NCBI GenBank assembly: GCA_964007475.1
Contig: OZ023274.1
Coordinates: forward strand, 29,479,090-29,543,089
Source: Hybos culiciformis
Taxonomy: Eukaryota; Arthropoda; Insecta; Diptera; Hybotidae
Reading direction: 5' to 3'
Length of the DNA: 64,000 nt
The notes under the pieces were generated by a model. It ran no database searches, had not been told where the DNA came from, and worked only from the letters and a program-made list of their open reading frames with translations. The position numbers were made by a program, and so were the translations under genes. Each line of letters starts with the position of its first letter. Position 1 is the first letter of the stretch. Shown piece after piece: positions 1 through 12,918 of this stretch.

Positions 1-1280
1 AAAAAACAAGAAATTTTTATGTTTTTAATTGTAACTCACATGTTTTGAAAATCTTTTTTTTTTCCGGAAAACCACATTTTTCTTATAATATTGTTTTTCT
101 TTTTTTTTTTTTTTTGGGTAAAATCTTATATTCTGTTAAAAACTATAATACTCTTTTAAAAGAAATAAGTACATTATATTTTATTACATTTAAAAGTACA
201 GGTGCATTTTAAAATTGTTTTAAGTAGTTATTATTATTAATATTTTTTATGTAAGTGTGTGCCTACTGGAAAATGCTTAGATTAGTTAGAATGTTATTTT
301 TTATAATTCAAGAGTGTTATGATTAAGGTGTTTTTAATTAGACAGAAACTCATTCACTTGTGTCATAAACACTCACAATTTTATTACAATATATTATATA
401 TATTATAGGATTCTAGCTAGTAATATGTAAAAATCATTATGGTCATATTCGTACTTAAGTATTATAAAATAAATCACTAAATAAAATTTTCGGCGAAATG
501 ATTAAGGATTTAATCCCTCAATTATTGGACTCTAACTTTTAAAGAATAGTGCTTGAAAGGTTTTAAAAAATTATTTCATATTATATCAAGAATTTTTATA
601 TTCTAGATTGATATCTTAAAAATTTCTGCATATTTAGTATGTATAAATCTTTATTTCCGGTCAGACAACACGATTATCTACAGTAGACAGTCTTAAAAGA
701 AAACATCTTAAAAACTGTAGTTCTTTGTTTGAAAAAAACCTGTACCTTAAAATAGAAATACATTTTTAAAAGATAATGTGTGCAGCAATGTAAAAAAAAG
801 GGATTGCCCAATGGGAGTTTACTTCCTATAATTTTGAAGATGATGGCTTTTTTTCTTTCTTTCTTATTTCTATTTTCATCTTTATAACTTCAAAAAGTTC
901 TTTTTTGAGTCTAATACGTGATTTATGGGATGACAACAACATGCATAAACTGGGAAATATAATTTTATTTTTCATATTCCGCATAACGACTTTTTTATGC
1001 TATACTATACACTAATTCTAATTTAATATTAATTTTTGTTATTTATTTTTTTTTTCTGAGAGGGGATAATGGATTATAAAGGGAAATTTTCAAATTCAGA
1101 AAGAAATTTAAATTATTTTACATATATGTATATTATTGACATATTATTGAGATGGTTGAAAAATTACTTTGAAAAATTTTCAATAGATGGATCTACATTG
1201 TGAAAAAAGGTCTAATTTTTATATATTTTTATCTAAAACTCAAGAACCATTTGACAGGTTGACAATCAATGCCAACACAG
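1..1280. other. AT-rich non-coding stretch
   Basis: I see only A+T-rich sequence with short homopolymers and no open frame with recognisable protein features. No RNA gene or inverted-repeat element was identified. Confidence 0.5.
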
Positions 1281-1400
1281 AAAAAAATTTGCTCGTACTA
1301 ATAACTAAATAATTCGTTAAAATCAACGAAAAAATCGTTATTTTAGCTACAACGAACATTTCGTTGAAAAAAGCTCGTAGTTCGTTAAAAAAGTTCGTTT

Positions 1401-1872
1401 ACCCCAAAACCAAAAACCTTTCAAATTCTTTAGCAAAAACACCGCAAATACGAAAAAAAAAAAAATTTACTAGACTAAAGTTTTTTTTAAATTTATTTAA
1501 TTTTTTATTTATTTTTTTTTTATTTGTTTATTTTTTACTTTTTTTTAATTTTTTTTTTATTAATTTTTATTTTTTACATTTTTTTTATTTTTTTTATTTT
1601 TTTTTTTATTTTTTTTTATTTTTTTTATTTTTTTTATTTATTTATTTTTTTTTTTATTTTTTTATTTAAATTATTTATTTTTTTTTTTATTTTATTTTAT
1701 TTTTTTTTTTTTATTTTTAATTTTTTTATTTATGTTTCTATTTTTTTTTTTTTTTTTAATTTTTTTATTTTATTTTTTTAAATAATTTTTTTTATGCCCG
1801 TTTGTAGCTTCGAACCACTGTCCTAAACATTGCAATCCATCAACTCTTCCACTGAGCTGACCTGTGGTTTGG
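1401..1872 (-). mobile_element. SINE-like composite: tRNA-like head, A/T-rich core, conserved tail
   Basis: Read on the minus strand, this begins with a tRNA-like head (about 1,872-1,795) with a box A match CAGCTCAGTGG (1,849-1,859), an anticodon-like loop TTGCAAT, and a box B match GGTTCGAAGC (1,807-1,816). It is followed by about 300 bases of A with scattered T (1,481-1,790 on the plus strand as T-rich), then a conserved tail containing TAGTCTAG, GTATTTGCGG and GTGTTTTTGC (1,401-1,479). The same order occurs on the plus strand at 50.83-51.14 kb, and the tail again at 51.71 kb. This suggests a tRNA-derived retroposon with an expanded low-complexity core. Upstream of the head there is a 19-bp tandem duplication (about 1,914-1,951). 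An alternative is that the unit is a passenger inside a larger DNA element, as at 50.4-52.0 kb. Confidence 0.6.
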
Positions 1873-2059
1873 ACCTTGAAAACAGTTGTTTTTCACAGGG
1901 TAAATTATACTTAGCATATTCCCGTATCGGAAAGCATATTCCCGTATCGGAAATATTGAAACAAAAAATATTTTGTTTGTCGTAAACACATGTTTTTAAT
2001 TTATATGTTCTCAATTAATATTAAGAAATGCACAAATATTTTTTATATAGAAGTTCCTA

Positions 2060-4016
2060 ACCGAAAAAAAATTCTTTGAAGGCAAAACAAGGCTTACCGG
2101 GTCAGCTAATAATAAAGAATAAGAAATAATGCCAGTTGAAAGTTTCATACTTCAAAATTCAAAGTCGAATGATCTAACGCTTTGGCTTGGATGAAAATGA
2201 AGAAGATTACTCATATTTTGATACTGTTTCGATCGAAATGGGTCGATCAGCTTACTAGTTAGAAGTTATAAAATAATTACTTGTTTGTCAAAATTTTTCA
2301 AAAACTGCTCAATATAAAAAAAAAAAATATGAAAATATTCGACATTTTTGTTGATGAAGTTTGTAATGAAAATTAAATTTTCATCAATTCTCTCTCTTGT
2401 CATGTACAAAGAACATGCAACTTTATAAAAACTCGATAAAATTTTAGTTTATTTTTGAGTAGATATTCACTTTTTAAATTTAATTTTATTCTAAATAATT
2501 ACTATCCAATTTATGAAATTGAATAAATTCACATCTTATTTAATATAGAATTGTCAGGATGCTTTAATTTTTTTTTTTCGGAAAAAATACTGCATGATTA
2601 CATAGGAATTAATTCTAATGGATTTTCTTAGGTTTTTCATTCTTGTTTTTTTTTTTTTTTTTTTCCAGCAAGTACTTTTCATTCTTAAGAGATTAAAATT
2701 ATCATGCAATTGGAGAAAATTTATTTTAGAATAAATTGTGAAATTGTGAAAATGTTTTATTAACTAAGATTATTACCTTGTGAAAAAAAAAATTTTTTTT
2801 TTTCAAATATAAACGTAAGAAAAATATTTTTTATTTTTAATTTTTATTCATTTTATATATAATTTAAGAAGGGATAAAAAAATTAATATATATATATATG
2901 ATATATATATATATGTATAAAAAAAAATACACTAAATTATTATAAATTATGTTATTTTCTTATTATTTTATAAAAAGAACTGCATCAAATTAGATTTTCC
3001 ATTCAAAGAGACAATTTTATAAGTATGAAGAAAATTGATAAAAAATTATAATTTTTTTTTTAATAAATAATCTTTTCTTTGATAAAATAATATAAAGACT
3101 TCAACGTTTTTGCTTCAACTTCAAAAATATAATGTTAATCAATTAGTGTTGCGACGTATTTAAATTAATAATAAACACTAAGTATTATTTTCAAATATTA
3201 TGCATAGTGGAAAATCGTCGTTTTTGGTTCAATTTTAGTTTGAATTTAAATAATCTCACTCAGCCACAAATAATTTATACTTAGTAAGTGCTTACTTTAA
3301 TATTCAAATTTATTTTAAAACCAGTAGTATTAACTTTAAATTTAGTAATGAAATAAATAAATTAGTATTTTCTAAAACCGAATTTTAGTTTAAACGACGT
3401 GAGTAATGCTTAGGTTTTAATTTATTAGAACTTCTAAATCTCCTTTCTCTAAACTAATTCAGTGTTATTATCTGATTTAATGAAAATCATAATATCTTTA
3501 ATGTGAAAATGATATTCAAGGTGGATTTGTTGGTTTGTGCATTAAACAAAAGAAAAATTTTAATAAATAGTTTTATATTATGTCATTTGATATATGTCAG
3601 ATAAACTATATTGTACGTTTAAAATATGATAGAAAGCATTTTACACCATATAAAGATACTTTATTATTTGTATTCTCCATTATGTTTTTTTTAAATATAC
3701 TCATTTTTTTTCCCCCAAAGTATATTATGTTTATGTGTATAGTATATACGTATATAGAAAATTTATATGGAAGCTATTAATTTAGAAGACATACATTAAG
3801 CTTGTAATTGCTTTTAAACTTTTAGAAGGAAATAAAATATAACTTTTTTTTTGTTTGTACATTATTTGGGATCAAATAACATGACTTTATAATTAAGCAG
3901 GTTGCAAGCACAAAAAAATAAAACATTAAAAACTAAAATGATTTAAGTTCAGAAATTATAATTTTGTATAATTTAAGTACATTATTTTTAAATAATTTGT
4001 GTTTTTTTGTTTATAT
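2060..4016. other. AT-rich non-coding stretch
   Basis: Contains AT microsatellite-like runs near 2,890-2,920 and T homopolymers (2,650-2,664). Small open frames such as 3,580-3,780 have no recognisable domain and biased, low-complexity composition. I see no gene. Confidence 0.5.
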
Positions 4017-4216
4017 NNNNNNNNNNNNNNNNNNNNNNNNNNNNNNNNNNNNNNNNNNNNNNNNNNNNNNNNNNNNNNNNNNNNNNNNNNNNNNNNNNNN
4101 NNNNNNNNNNNNNNNNNNNNNNNNNNNNNNNNNNNNNNNNNNNNNNNNNNNNNNNNNNNNNNNNNNNNNNNNNNNNNNNNNNNNNNNNNNNNNNNNNNNN
4201 NNNNNNNNNNNNNNNN
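4017..4216. other. Assembly gap (200 N)
   Basis: Exactly 200 unknown bases, the conventional size for a gap of unknown length. Open frames running through it are artefacts. Confidence 0.99.
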
Positions 4217-5887
4217 AGTTGGATTATTTGTATAAAATAAATATTTGAGCCATTTATAATGTATGTGACGTGAAAAGTGAATCTCTACCTACTAAATATT
4301 AAATACATGACCTTTCTTCTATCACGCAGTTGGCTGTAAGCAATAACAATATTGGAAGTTAGTTTCCTGTCCTGACTTAAAAATCATATAGTTAATATCA
4401 AACTATAATTTTATTTTTGAGTCTTTTCAAATTTTTTTTGAAATAACAAAAATATTGTAGATAGAAAATATTTCATATATATTTTAAGTATTTTATTATT
4501 AAAGTAAAAATTTGATGAACTCATTCGTTTTAATCAATATTTAGTCAACTCAAGCACTGTAGGCAAAAAATCATGTGAAGTGTAAATATTTTATATGCCT
4601 TGTCTATATACTTAAATCTGAACAGTATAGAATATATATATATACATGTAAATATTTACGAATGACGTACATTAAAAATATAAAATAAAAATAATGTTAC
4701 TTACTATATATCAAAACCTATTAAAAAATGTAAACATCATCATATGTATATGTATATAGTTTTTTTTAATTGTATCGTCCTATCATTCAAATAGTATACT
4801 AATATAGTGTATATAATACTTAAAACTTATAGTGGAGTGGAAAAAGAATTAAGTATGTGCCAAATAAAAAAAGGAAAATTGAAAGAAAACTAATATAAAC
4901 ATAAATATGTACATATATATATATAACAAAAATTAAATTTTTCCAATTATATTTTTAAAGGTTTCCTATATCTTCGCATATCGCATTATATTACATTTAT
5001 ACAAAATAAAGAACAATAAATTTACTTAAACAAGAGCAAAAATTTTTTAATTTTTTTTTTTCTTTTTGAAAGTTTCAACTTAATAGATATTTCAGTTGTT
5101 TCGACACACACTTTATTTATGTTTATTTATTTTTCGTTTTATAAACATTATTCATTTTTAAGATTATCTTTTCTTACAACAACAAAAAAAACCAAAAAAA
5201 TTTTCTCATTTTTTCTTTCATTTCAAAAGAAAAATCACATTTCTATTTTATTGCTGCGGGAACAATAAAGTGTTTTTTAATTTTTCACAAGAAATGTTAT
5301 ACGTATATGTTTATATATATGTTATGTTTTCGAATAAATGGATACATATACGTCTTTATATATATATGGCAAAAATAAAAAATAAAAACAAAAACAGAGT
5401 AAAGAAAAAAATCAAAAACAAAAAAAACAATACAGTAGTATTGAAAAAGGATCAGAAATCATGCGGTAGATTAATCAAGAATAATTGATTAGATTTGTTA
5501 AGAACAGAAATTAGAAATTTAAATATATAACATATAAAAAAAAAACTGACTAGATATCTGCAGATTCATCGTATGTTGATATATATGTATTGTATATACA
5601 TTTGTTGAAAAATATTATATATTCTGGAATATTTAATGATAAAAATGTGTGTCCCATATATGGCACATTTTTAGAAAAAAACTTAAAGAAATTTTTTTAG
5701 TCATTTGTATATTAGTTTTGAAAGCAATAAATTCTATACTATATGTATAAAAACGTTTATTTGCATAAATTAATATTTTTATACAATATTATTTAACAAA
5801 ATTCTGTTATTATCTTATAAATATTTTAGAAATTTTTGTATAAGTTATAGCTTGGTTTTGCATAATATTTCTTCTATATGTTTTCAT
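4217..5887. other. AT-rich non-coding stretch
   Basis: Long A/T runs and short TA-rich stretches, with no coding signature and no repeat structure that I can define. Confidence 0.5.
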
Positions 5888-6150
5888 ATATCGTCTGCTT
5901 AGAAATGAAACAACGTATAATGAAAAGTATAGTTTCGAGTAATTTGAATTTAAAGATTTGAAAATTAAAAAAAAAGTATGAAAAAATATCAAGTAACGTA
6001 CAATTTTCATCTAAAAAACACATTTTAATCAACATTAAGAATATTGCAAAATAGTTGTACTTAAAATCGAGTACGAGGAATCGAATGGTGATATTGTCAA
6101 ATAATGACGTATAAATGTCATACGTTGTTTCATTTCTCAGTAGACGATAT
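5888..6150. mobile_element. Short TIR element (MITE), 263 bp
   Basis: The ends are inverted copies. Left reads ATATCGTCTGCTTAGAAATG and continues AAACAACGTAT; the right end reverse complement reads ATATCGTCTACTGAGAAATG and continues AAACAACGTAT. About 31 bases match with two or three differences. There is no coding capacity in between, as expected for a miniature inverted-repeat transposable element. No unambiguous target duplication is visible. Confidence 0.7.
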
Positions 6151-7620
6151 TATCTTTTTTAATTATTATTTCTTATAAATATGAACTTCAGATTTTACCG
6201 CAATGTCATCCAAAAAATCACAATCATTTTTTAAATTATCATGTTTAATTTTAAGTACAATATTGAATAATATAAGTACAAATTCAATTAATTAAAACTT
6301 CTTTATTTGAAACTGAAAGTGAAAAGTTCGCACAAAACTGATATAAATTTATTTAATTCTTCCTAAAATTTAATGAAAATTGTCTGAATTTTGTATTTGA
6401 TTCTAGATAAAATTAATTGAACTCCAGTAGCAATTTCCTACTTTTCTCTTGGCATCATAAAATATTGACATTGTATAATTTTTTAATAAATATATAATAT
6501 GTATATATAACCATTATTCTTTAATTATTATACAAAAAAAATTGTTTAGAATTTAATTTCATCAAAACATCGAACATTTATACATTATTATTATTATTTT
6601 TTTTATTTCTATTTAAACGTTAATATCTCAAAAATATATAAATTGTTTTAAATCCTTTTAACTTTCTTTTTTTTTTTTCTCCAATAATAACATTACTTTT
6701 AAATTAATTTACAATGTAAAACATAGAATCCTTCAAATACCCTAAAGTATCATTAAAAAATTATAGTTTTCTTTTTTCCTATCAAAATGTTAGTTTTATT
6801 TTGGTTAGAATTGTACTATCAAAACATTCCTAAAGTCTATTTGCATAGCACTTTGGGTAAAACATTTTTCCTTTTTTCTATGGTTCTATATTATACATTT
6901 ATGTTTATGTATATAAATTTTTTCAACATGTGTATGTAGTGTATATAAGCACAAGTTTGATGATATTTTGTACATACAGTGAAATCAGAATATTTGAAAT
7001 AATAAGTATCTCGTTTAAAATTAATTTAGATCAATTATGTAAAATGGTTTTAACTTTAATTACTTTTAGTTTAATAATACATTTTTAATATTGTATGTAA
7101 AATTTTGTCTTTGATGGAAAAATAAGTTCTTCTAAAGACAAGTGACTTAATTTAAAAGTTTTTTTTTTCTAATTATTTTTATTTTTTTAAAATTAAATTG
7201 ATATTGGGACATTTATGTTTTTAACACGGAGATTTTATGAAAAAGAAGAAAAAAATTATTTTTATTATTACTGTAATGAAGTTAGTTAAATATTGTTATT
7301 TTGATGACAGAACTTAAAGTAAATATAAATTGTTCTTGAAAATTTTAATCAGGGGTTCTACACGCATTCAATAGAAACAGTCGGAAGCAATCTATTTATA
7401 CACGCGTCAGATCTTTATAAGTGAATTGAATTAGTAAGTAAGCTAGAAGATTAAACTTTGAAAATACAACCATTTATGCTGAACCTGGTAAATTCGAGAT
7501 ATGAGTTAAAGATATGGGTTATTTTTCTGTGATCATCGCTTTTCCATAATTATTTTATTTTGGCACGTTGTTTACTTGATTTTTAATAACTATTTGTCTT
7601 ATTATTTAATTTTTACAAAT
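6151..7620. other. AT-rich non-coding stretch
   Basis: No recognisable gene, RNA or repeat structure was found between the two MITEs. Confidence 0.5.
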
Positions 7621-7878
7621 GAGCCGTTTATTTTAAAAGTGGTTTAAGTCAATTTGTTCTTGTATTGAGGTATTTAAGGGTTTATGTTTGAATTGATTTA
7701 AAAATATTGGTAAATATTTTCATAAGCTAATTTTCAAGTGTCAAAATCAAAGCGATTTTAATGATACTAGACTAAAATTGTTTATAAATAAAAAGAATAT
7801 ATAGGATTGTGTTCATTGTTATCATTAACTAGTTTTTTTTGGAAAATGGACTTAAACCACTTTCAAAATAAACGGCTC
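7621..7878. mobile_element. Short TIR element (MITE), 258 bp
   Basis: The ends are inverted: GAGCCGTTTATTTTAAAAGT at the left and the reverse complement GAGCCGTTTATTTTGAAAGT at the right, both continuing GGTTTAAGTC. Each end is flanked by AAAT (7,617-7,620 and 7,879-7,882), a possible short target duplication. There is no coding frame inside. The superfamily cannot be assigned from the ends alone. Confidence 0.75.
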
Positions 7879-8196
7879 AAATGATTTTTTTCTCTGTATA
7901 TAATACTCTTGCAAATTTCAAACTCAATTTATTTTGAAATCATAATTTAACATTATAATAGCTTAAATTTAACTTCAAAAATTATTTGGTTCAACTTTTT
8001 GACATTTTTATCCATAATACATTCTTAAAATTTGACATAAGTTTATATTTTATATATAGAAAATATTTTCTTTTTATTTGAATTTTGTATAACTAGGACA
8101 TTGAGGTTTCTTAGTCTTAATTTACGGTATCTAAATTTTTACTATATTTTAGTTAAAACTTGTATATTTAATGTACAAAGTACGGTAGGCCTTCAT

Positions 8197-8400
8197 TTAT
8201 TCATAATTTTTTCTTCGTAAAACATTTGTTCGTAAACATTTCTTCGTAAAACATTTCTTCGTAAAAACATTTGTTCGTAAAACATATCTTCGTAAAAATA
8301 TTTTTTCGTAAAAATATTTCTTCGTGAACATTTCTTCGTAAAATATTTCTTCGTGAAAACATTTCTTCGTAAAACATTTCTTCGTAAATATTTCTTTATA
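8197..8400. repeat. Minisatellite, ~16-bp unit TTCGTAAAACATTTCT
   Basis: About a dozen degenerate units of 15-17 bp, alternating CATTTCTTCGTAAAA and CATTTGTTCGTAAAA forms. Open frames across it on the minus strand only reflect the repeat (recurring Y-E-E/Q-M-F). Related units continue into the palindrome at 8,563-8,813. Confidence 0.8.
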
Positions 8401-8562
8401 AAAAAAGAAAAAAACTGCATAGTGAGAAGGATAACTAAAAATATATAAAAATTGTCAACATTGATTGTGAATCTTCGTAAATATTTCGTTGTAAAAAAAA
8501 AAATAATTGCGTAGTAGGTAATAAAATTGTCAACATTGATTTTGATATCCGTTTGCCGTTGC

Positions 8563-8813
8563 TGATTTACCCTCATTTGTTCGTAATATTTTCTTCGTAA
8601 AACATTTGTTCGTAAAACTTTTCTTCATAAAACTTTTCTTCGTAAGCTGTTGAGACCCATGACTGCATTAGCCAGCATGGCGCCATGCTGGCTAATGCAG
8701 TCATGGGTCTCAACAGCTTACGAAGAAAAGTTTTACGAAGAAATGTTTTACGAAGAAAGTTTACGAACAAATGTTTTACGAAGAAAAGATTACGAACAAA
8801 TGAGGGTAAATCA
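8563..8813. repeat. Near-perfect palindrome with minisatellite arms
   Basis: Two arms of about 120-130 bp are reverse complements, meeting at GGCGCC (8,679-8,684) with no spacer. The inner ~53 bp per arm is the most exact and is much richer in G+C than its surroundings. The outer arms consist of the TTCGTAAAACATTT minisatellite and end in TGATTTACCCTCATTTG on both sides. Together with 8,197-8,400 it may be one foldback element. Such a structure could extrude a cruciform. It could also be an assembly hairpin. Confidence 0.85.
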
Positions 8814-9660
8814 CAAAGTACATAGAGGGAAAATTTGTCTTATATTTTGCAAAATGTGGTGATTAAATTAAGTCTTTAGATATGGATGAAAATATTTGTT
8901 CCGCAAAAACTTAGAGACTTATACCATTGGCCTTTTATCACTTTTCATTTATTTAATTGATATAACTTCTTACAGGAAATTTTATTCCGCAAATTAAAAG
9001 CTAGATTTTATTTCAATCTTATGCAATTAAATTTTCTAATTACAGAAAAAATATTCGTTTAAATAATTAAGTTTTATAATTTCAACCATCAGTTTTCTAA
9101 TGTACGTAAACATCATGTTAGAAAATCTGTCAAAACTTCATAACATTTTTGCATACTTACAAAAAAAAAACAAACAATCATATGAACATAATAAGAGATA
9201 GTTATCTTAAGTAAACTTTTTAAAAATTTGCCCAAAAGGTATGTAAGTATCTGTACAACTATATATTTTTCGAACAAAAAAAAAAAAGCAAGAAAATATA
9301 ATTTTCAAAAATACAAAAAATTAAAATATTACTTTTTAAAAGCTAAATATTAGTCTTATAAGAATTTTCCTTTTTTTTTGTTTATTTTTTGAAGAGGTGT
9401 TGAACCAAAATATACAAACAAAACACACATATTCAACTTTTGTAGTACATAATAAAATTTTCCTATACACATTTTCAACAAGAAAGAAAATTTTTAACCC
9501 AAAAAATATAAAGATGTCTTTGAGATAAACCACAACAATAAAACTTTAAAGCCAATAGAATCATGAAAGTAATACTTGATGCTTTTTTTTATTAGGTAAA
9601 AATCTTGTCAAAAATTTTAAAAATAAATTGCTTTACTTCATGTATTTTTTTTTTTTTAAT
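8814..9660. other. AT-rich non-coding stretch
   Basis: No coding or repeat structure recognised. The minus-strand open frame at 9,336-9,533 is low complexity and unlike known proteins. Confidence 0.45.
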
Positions 9661-11760
9661 TAATAACCATATTAAATTCAGAACTGGAAGTGGTACTCAA
9701 ACAGCCATGGTACAACTAGTAGAATCTATATGTGGATTCATTGACCAAGGCAAAATAGTTGGAGGTCTCTTCCTTTCTTCGTTGACTTGAAAAAGCTTTC
9801 GATAGCGTTGACCATGATATTCTTCTGAAAAAACTACATATTGCGGGGGTTCGTGGTGATTCACTACAATTCTTTATAAGTTTTCTGTCAGATAGATACC
9901 AATATGTTCAAATAAATGAAACTAAGAATGCCCATAAATATAGGAGTTCCTCAGGGAAAAGTATTAGGTCCTATTTTTTTCCTTATTTATATTAACGATA
10001 TGGCTAAATTACTTCTTAATGGAGTTTTATTCAAATTTTCTGATGACACTTCGATTTTTTACCCGGGTACAAGTACTCAAGAAGTAAAAAGACAAACTGA
10101 ACAGGATATTAGATTTAGATCCATTGAAATGTACTTAAACATAAATAAACTAACTATTTGCAAATAAAACTGAACTGATCGTATTCAGAAAAATTAATAG
10201 AATAATAGAACCAATAACTATCAGTATAAATAACATTTTAATAAATGAGTCAGAAAAAGTGAAGTATCTAGGGATAACGTTGAATAAATATTTAAAATGG
10301 GACGAGCATATCACCGTTATTAAGAATAAACTAATTGCTGCTCTTGGTATTCTATATAAATTTCGTTATAAATTTCATATTGAAACAAAAAAACTATTAT
10401 ATTTTTCAATGATTCATTCACATCTTTCTTCGTCTACTGTAGTATGGGGCAATGGAAGTACCTCAGCGCTATTATCACTTCAAAGAATTCAAAATAAAAG
10501 TTTGAAAATTGTCTAAAAACTAAAAATATATAATAAAAATATATAAAGATATTCGTTTCACTACTTTATCCCTTTCAAATTAATAAATATTTTACCTATT
10601 AAGGGTATTTTCATACTACAAACTGCTACTTTTATTTATAAAAATCTAAATACAATTGGGCATCAAACACTAATCTTTGATTACCCTCTACGTCAAACTC
10701 GTTACGTTTCTCATTTGAGAATTACCAGAGCAAGATTAGAATTGACCGCTCAGAAAATGTCTCATAGAGGTATTATATAGGACGTTCCATAAGTCCGGGT
10801 AACCTCCACGCAAGATTTCCCTTTTCTGCAAAGTCCTACGAATACCTTCTGCAAAGTCCTATGCACAGGGTATTGCCACCATTTTAATTTTCAAATCATA
10901 TACCTTAACAAATTTTATATGCACATCGTTAAAAAATTTGACATTTGTTCTTTTCAGTTTATGAAGATTAATTTGTACAATTATTAATAATTTGCTTATA
11001 TTTTGTTTAAAAGAAATACAAATTTAATGAAATTGTTAAAATTCTGTTATATTTTTTAATGTTTTTAAGCTAAAACATAAAAACAATTAAAAAATTAAAA
11101 TGCATGAACAAAAATTGAGTGAACGTGTTAGTTTTTATTATACACATATTGTAGTGAATCAGGCTGAATGTCGCTTGCAAGTTCTTTAAAAGGGCGAAAA
11201 AGAACGAACAATTTATTTTTAAATATGTTGTCTCACTTCAAAATGTATTTTTACTTCCTATTCACTACACTAGTGATTCACCGGTGAAAAAGTATTTCTA
11301 TTTTGGAAATTTGTGAACAAATATTAAAAGTGTACGCAAATAATTACAAGCAGGTGATGTCTTATTAACATTGTGCAAATTTATGTTGCAGTTCTCCCTT
11401 TACGAAGTTTGTTAATTTATTTTTCATAATTTGTGGCTTTTAGGATACCTACGGCGGCGCATCAGATAATGGATTCTTGTAGAACTCGATGAAATAAGAC
11501 GAAAAGATAAAATAAAAATTTTCGATGTCGCGCTTAGTTTTCGAGATATCACAATTTAAAATTGGTTCTTATGAATGGGTGTTACCCGAATCGCCGAAAG
11601 ACATTTCGCAAAAATACATTTTGCCTAATGGCAAAAAAGACACTTCGCAAAAGAACCATTTGGCAAAACGGATAGTTAACAAACGTTCGCTTTAGCCTAA
11701 TGAGATAGTTAACAACTTTCCAGTTAGCATAAGGACATTTCGCAACTACTACTTTTGTCA

Positions 11761-11862
11761 AAATATACATTTCGCAACTACCCTTTTTGGCGTAATTCAC
11801 ATTTCGCGCGCGCGCGCTAAGTGTGAATTACGCCAAAAAGGGTAGTTGCGAAATGTATATTT
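11761..11862. repeat. Palindrome with (CG)n centre
   Basis: Arms of about 41 bp (ATACATTTCGCAACTACC, CTTTTTGGCGTAATTCAC and the reverse complement) flank an alternating CG run at about 11,804-11,817. Alternating CG at the tip of a hairpin is striking in sequence this AT-rich. Confidence 0.85.
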
Positions 11863-11894
11863 AGCATGCACTAAAATATGTTGCATTATCATAA

Positions 11895-11993
11895 ATACAT
11901 ATTATTAAATTAAACAATTCCAATTATATGCATTTTAATTTTAAGAAATTTTATTGAATTTTTAATATCTGTTTTTTTAATATAGTTAATTCA
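11895..11993 (+). repeat. 99-bp direct repeat, copy 1
   Basis: This stretch appears identical, base for base, to 12,919-13,017, a distance of 1,024 bp. Copy 1 is inside the 1.28-kb nested element and copy 2 is outside it, in the host element. Confidence 0.9.
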
Positions 11994-12918
11994 AATCCAG
12001 TTTGTAAATATAAGAAATAATATTAAAAAATTAATATATATTTTTTTTAATATTCAATACGTACATAACCAGTATGTACATATTAGAAAATTAATATTTT
12101 TATTCAAAAATAATAGTTTGACTTCCCTATAATCGTCTTTTCTTTTCAAAATATTTTAAATTTTTTTATCTTTTAAGTAATATTTTGTTTTTTGTTACTG
12201 CTGGTGGCCCACCCATTTCAAATTTTTTTATTTCAGCCGTTATATACAATATTTTTTTTCGGATTTCATCCATGAGCCTATAAAATCCTACATGCTTTTT
12301 TTTTACAGTTAAAAAAAACCTTTAATATTCTATTCATCATATTTGTGCAATATAAAAAAATTTGTTAAACTATACTTTTGCGAAGTGTCTCAATGAATAT
12401 AATGTTGTGAATTGGTATTTTGAGAAATATCTTTTTGCGAAGTGTCGCATTAGGCCAAATGGAATTTTGTTAAAGAGTTTTTTTTGCGAAATGGAGATTT
12501 GCGAAACATACAAATTTGATAAGTGGCTTTCGGCCAAATAGACTTTTGCAATATGGAATTTGCAAAGAGGCCCGCTCCCCTTTTGAATTTGTATTTAAAT
12601 GAATAAAATGTTTGATATCTCGAAAACTAAGCGAGATATCGCAAATTTTTATTTAATCTTTTCGTCTTATTTCGTCGATTTCTACAATAATCCATTATCA
12701 GATCCTCCGCCGTAGGTATCGTCGACCCATAATTTTTTTCCAATATTTTGTTGTTAATTTACAAATATTACACAAGTGCCAAAAAATACCAACAAAATAC
12801 ATGAGAAATTTTATGCATTATGGAATAGCATAAAGGAAGTGAGAATACCTAGCTAGTAAAATATAAACTGAAAATCAAAGTTTAAAAAAAAACCCGGTAT
12901 ATAAATTTTTTTCTAAGT

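Larger units (their letters stand above)
11444..12720. mobile_element. 1.28-kb TIR element nested in the 2.8-kb element
   Basis: Inverted ends of roughly 105-110 bp begin GATACCTACGGCGG on both sides, continue with an ATAATGGATT block, then AAATAAGACGAAAAGAT, and finish with CTTAGTTTTCGAGATATC. No transposase is encoded. Towards the middle both halves contain repeated TTTCGCAA / TTGCGAA words (11,590-11,790 and 12,375-12,560), making subterminal repeats in opposite orientation. An unrelated palindrome with a CG core lies at 11,761-11,862. Confidence 0.85.

Noticed and set aside
1364..1781. Two overlapping open frames rich in Phe, Leu and Tyr
   Set aside because: They translate a T-rich low-complexity tract; same artefact as 50,919-51,107 on the other strand.
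4017..4216. Open frames across unknown bases
   Set aside because: The frames run through N; no evidence of coding.
8193..8862. Open frames with repeated Y-E-E-M-F-Y-E-Q
   Set aside because: They come from the TTCGTAAAACATTT minisatellite and its inverted copy.
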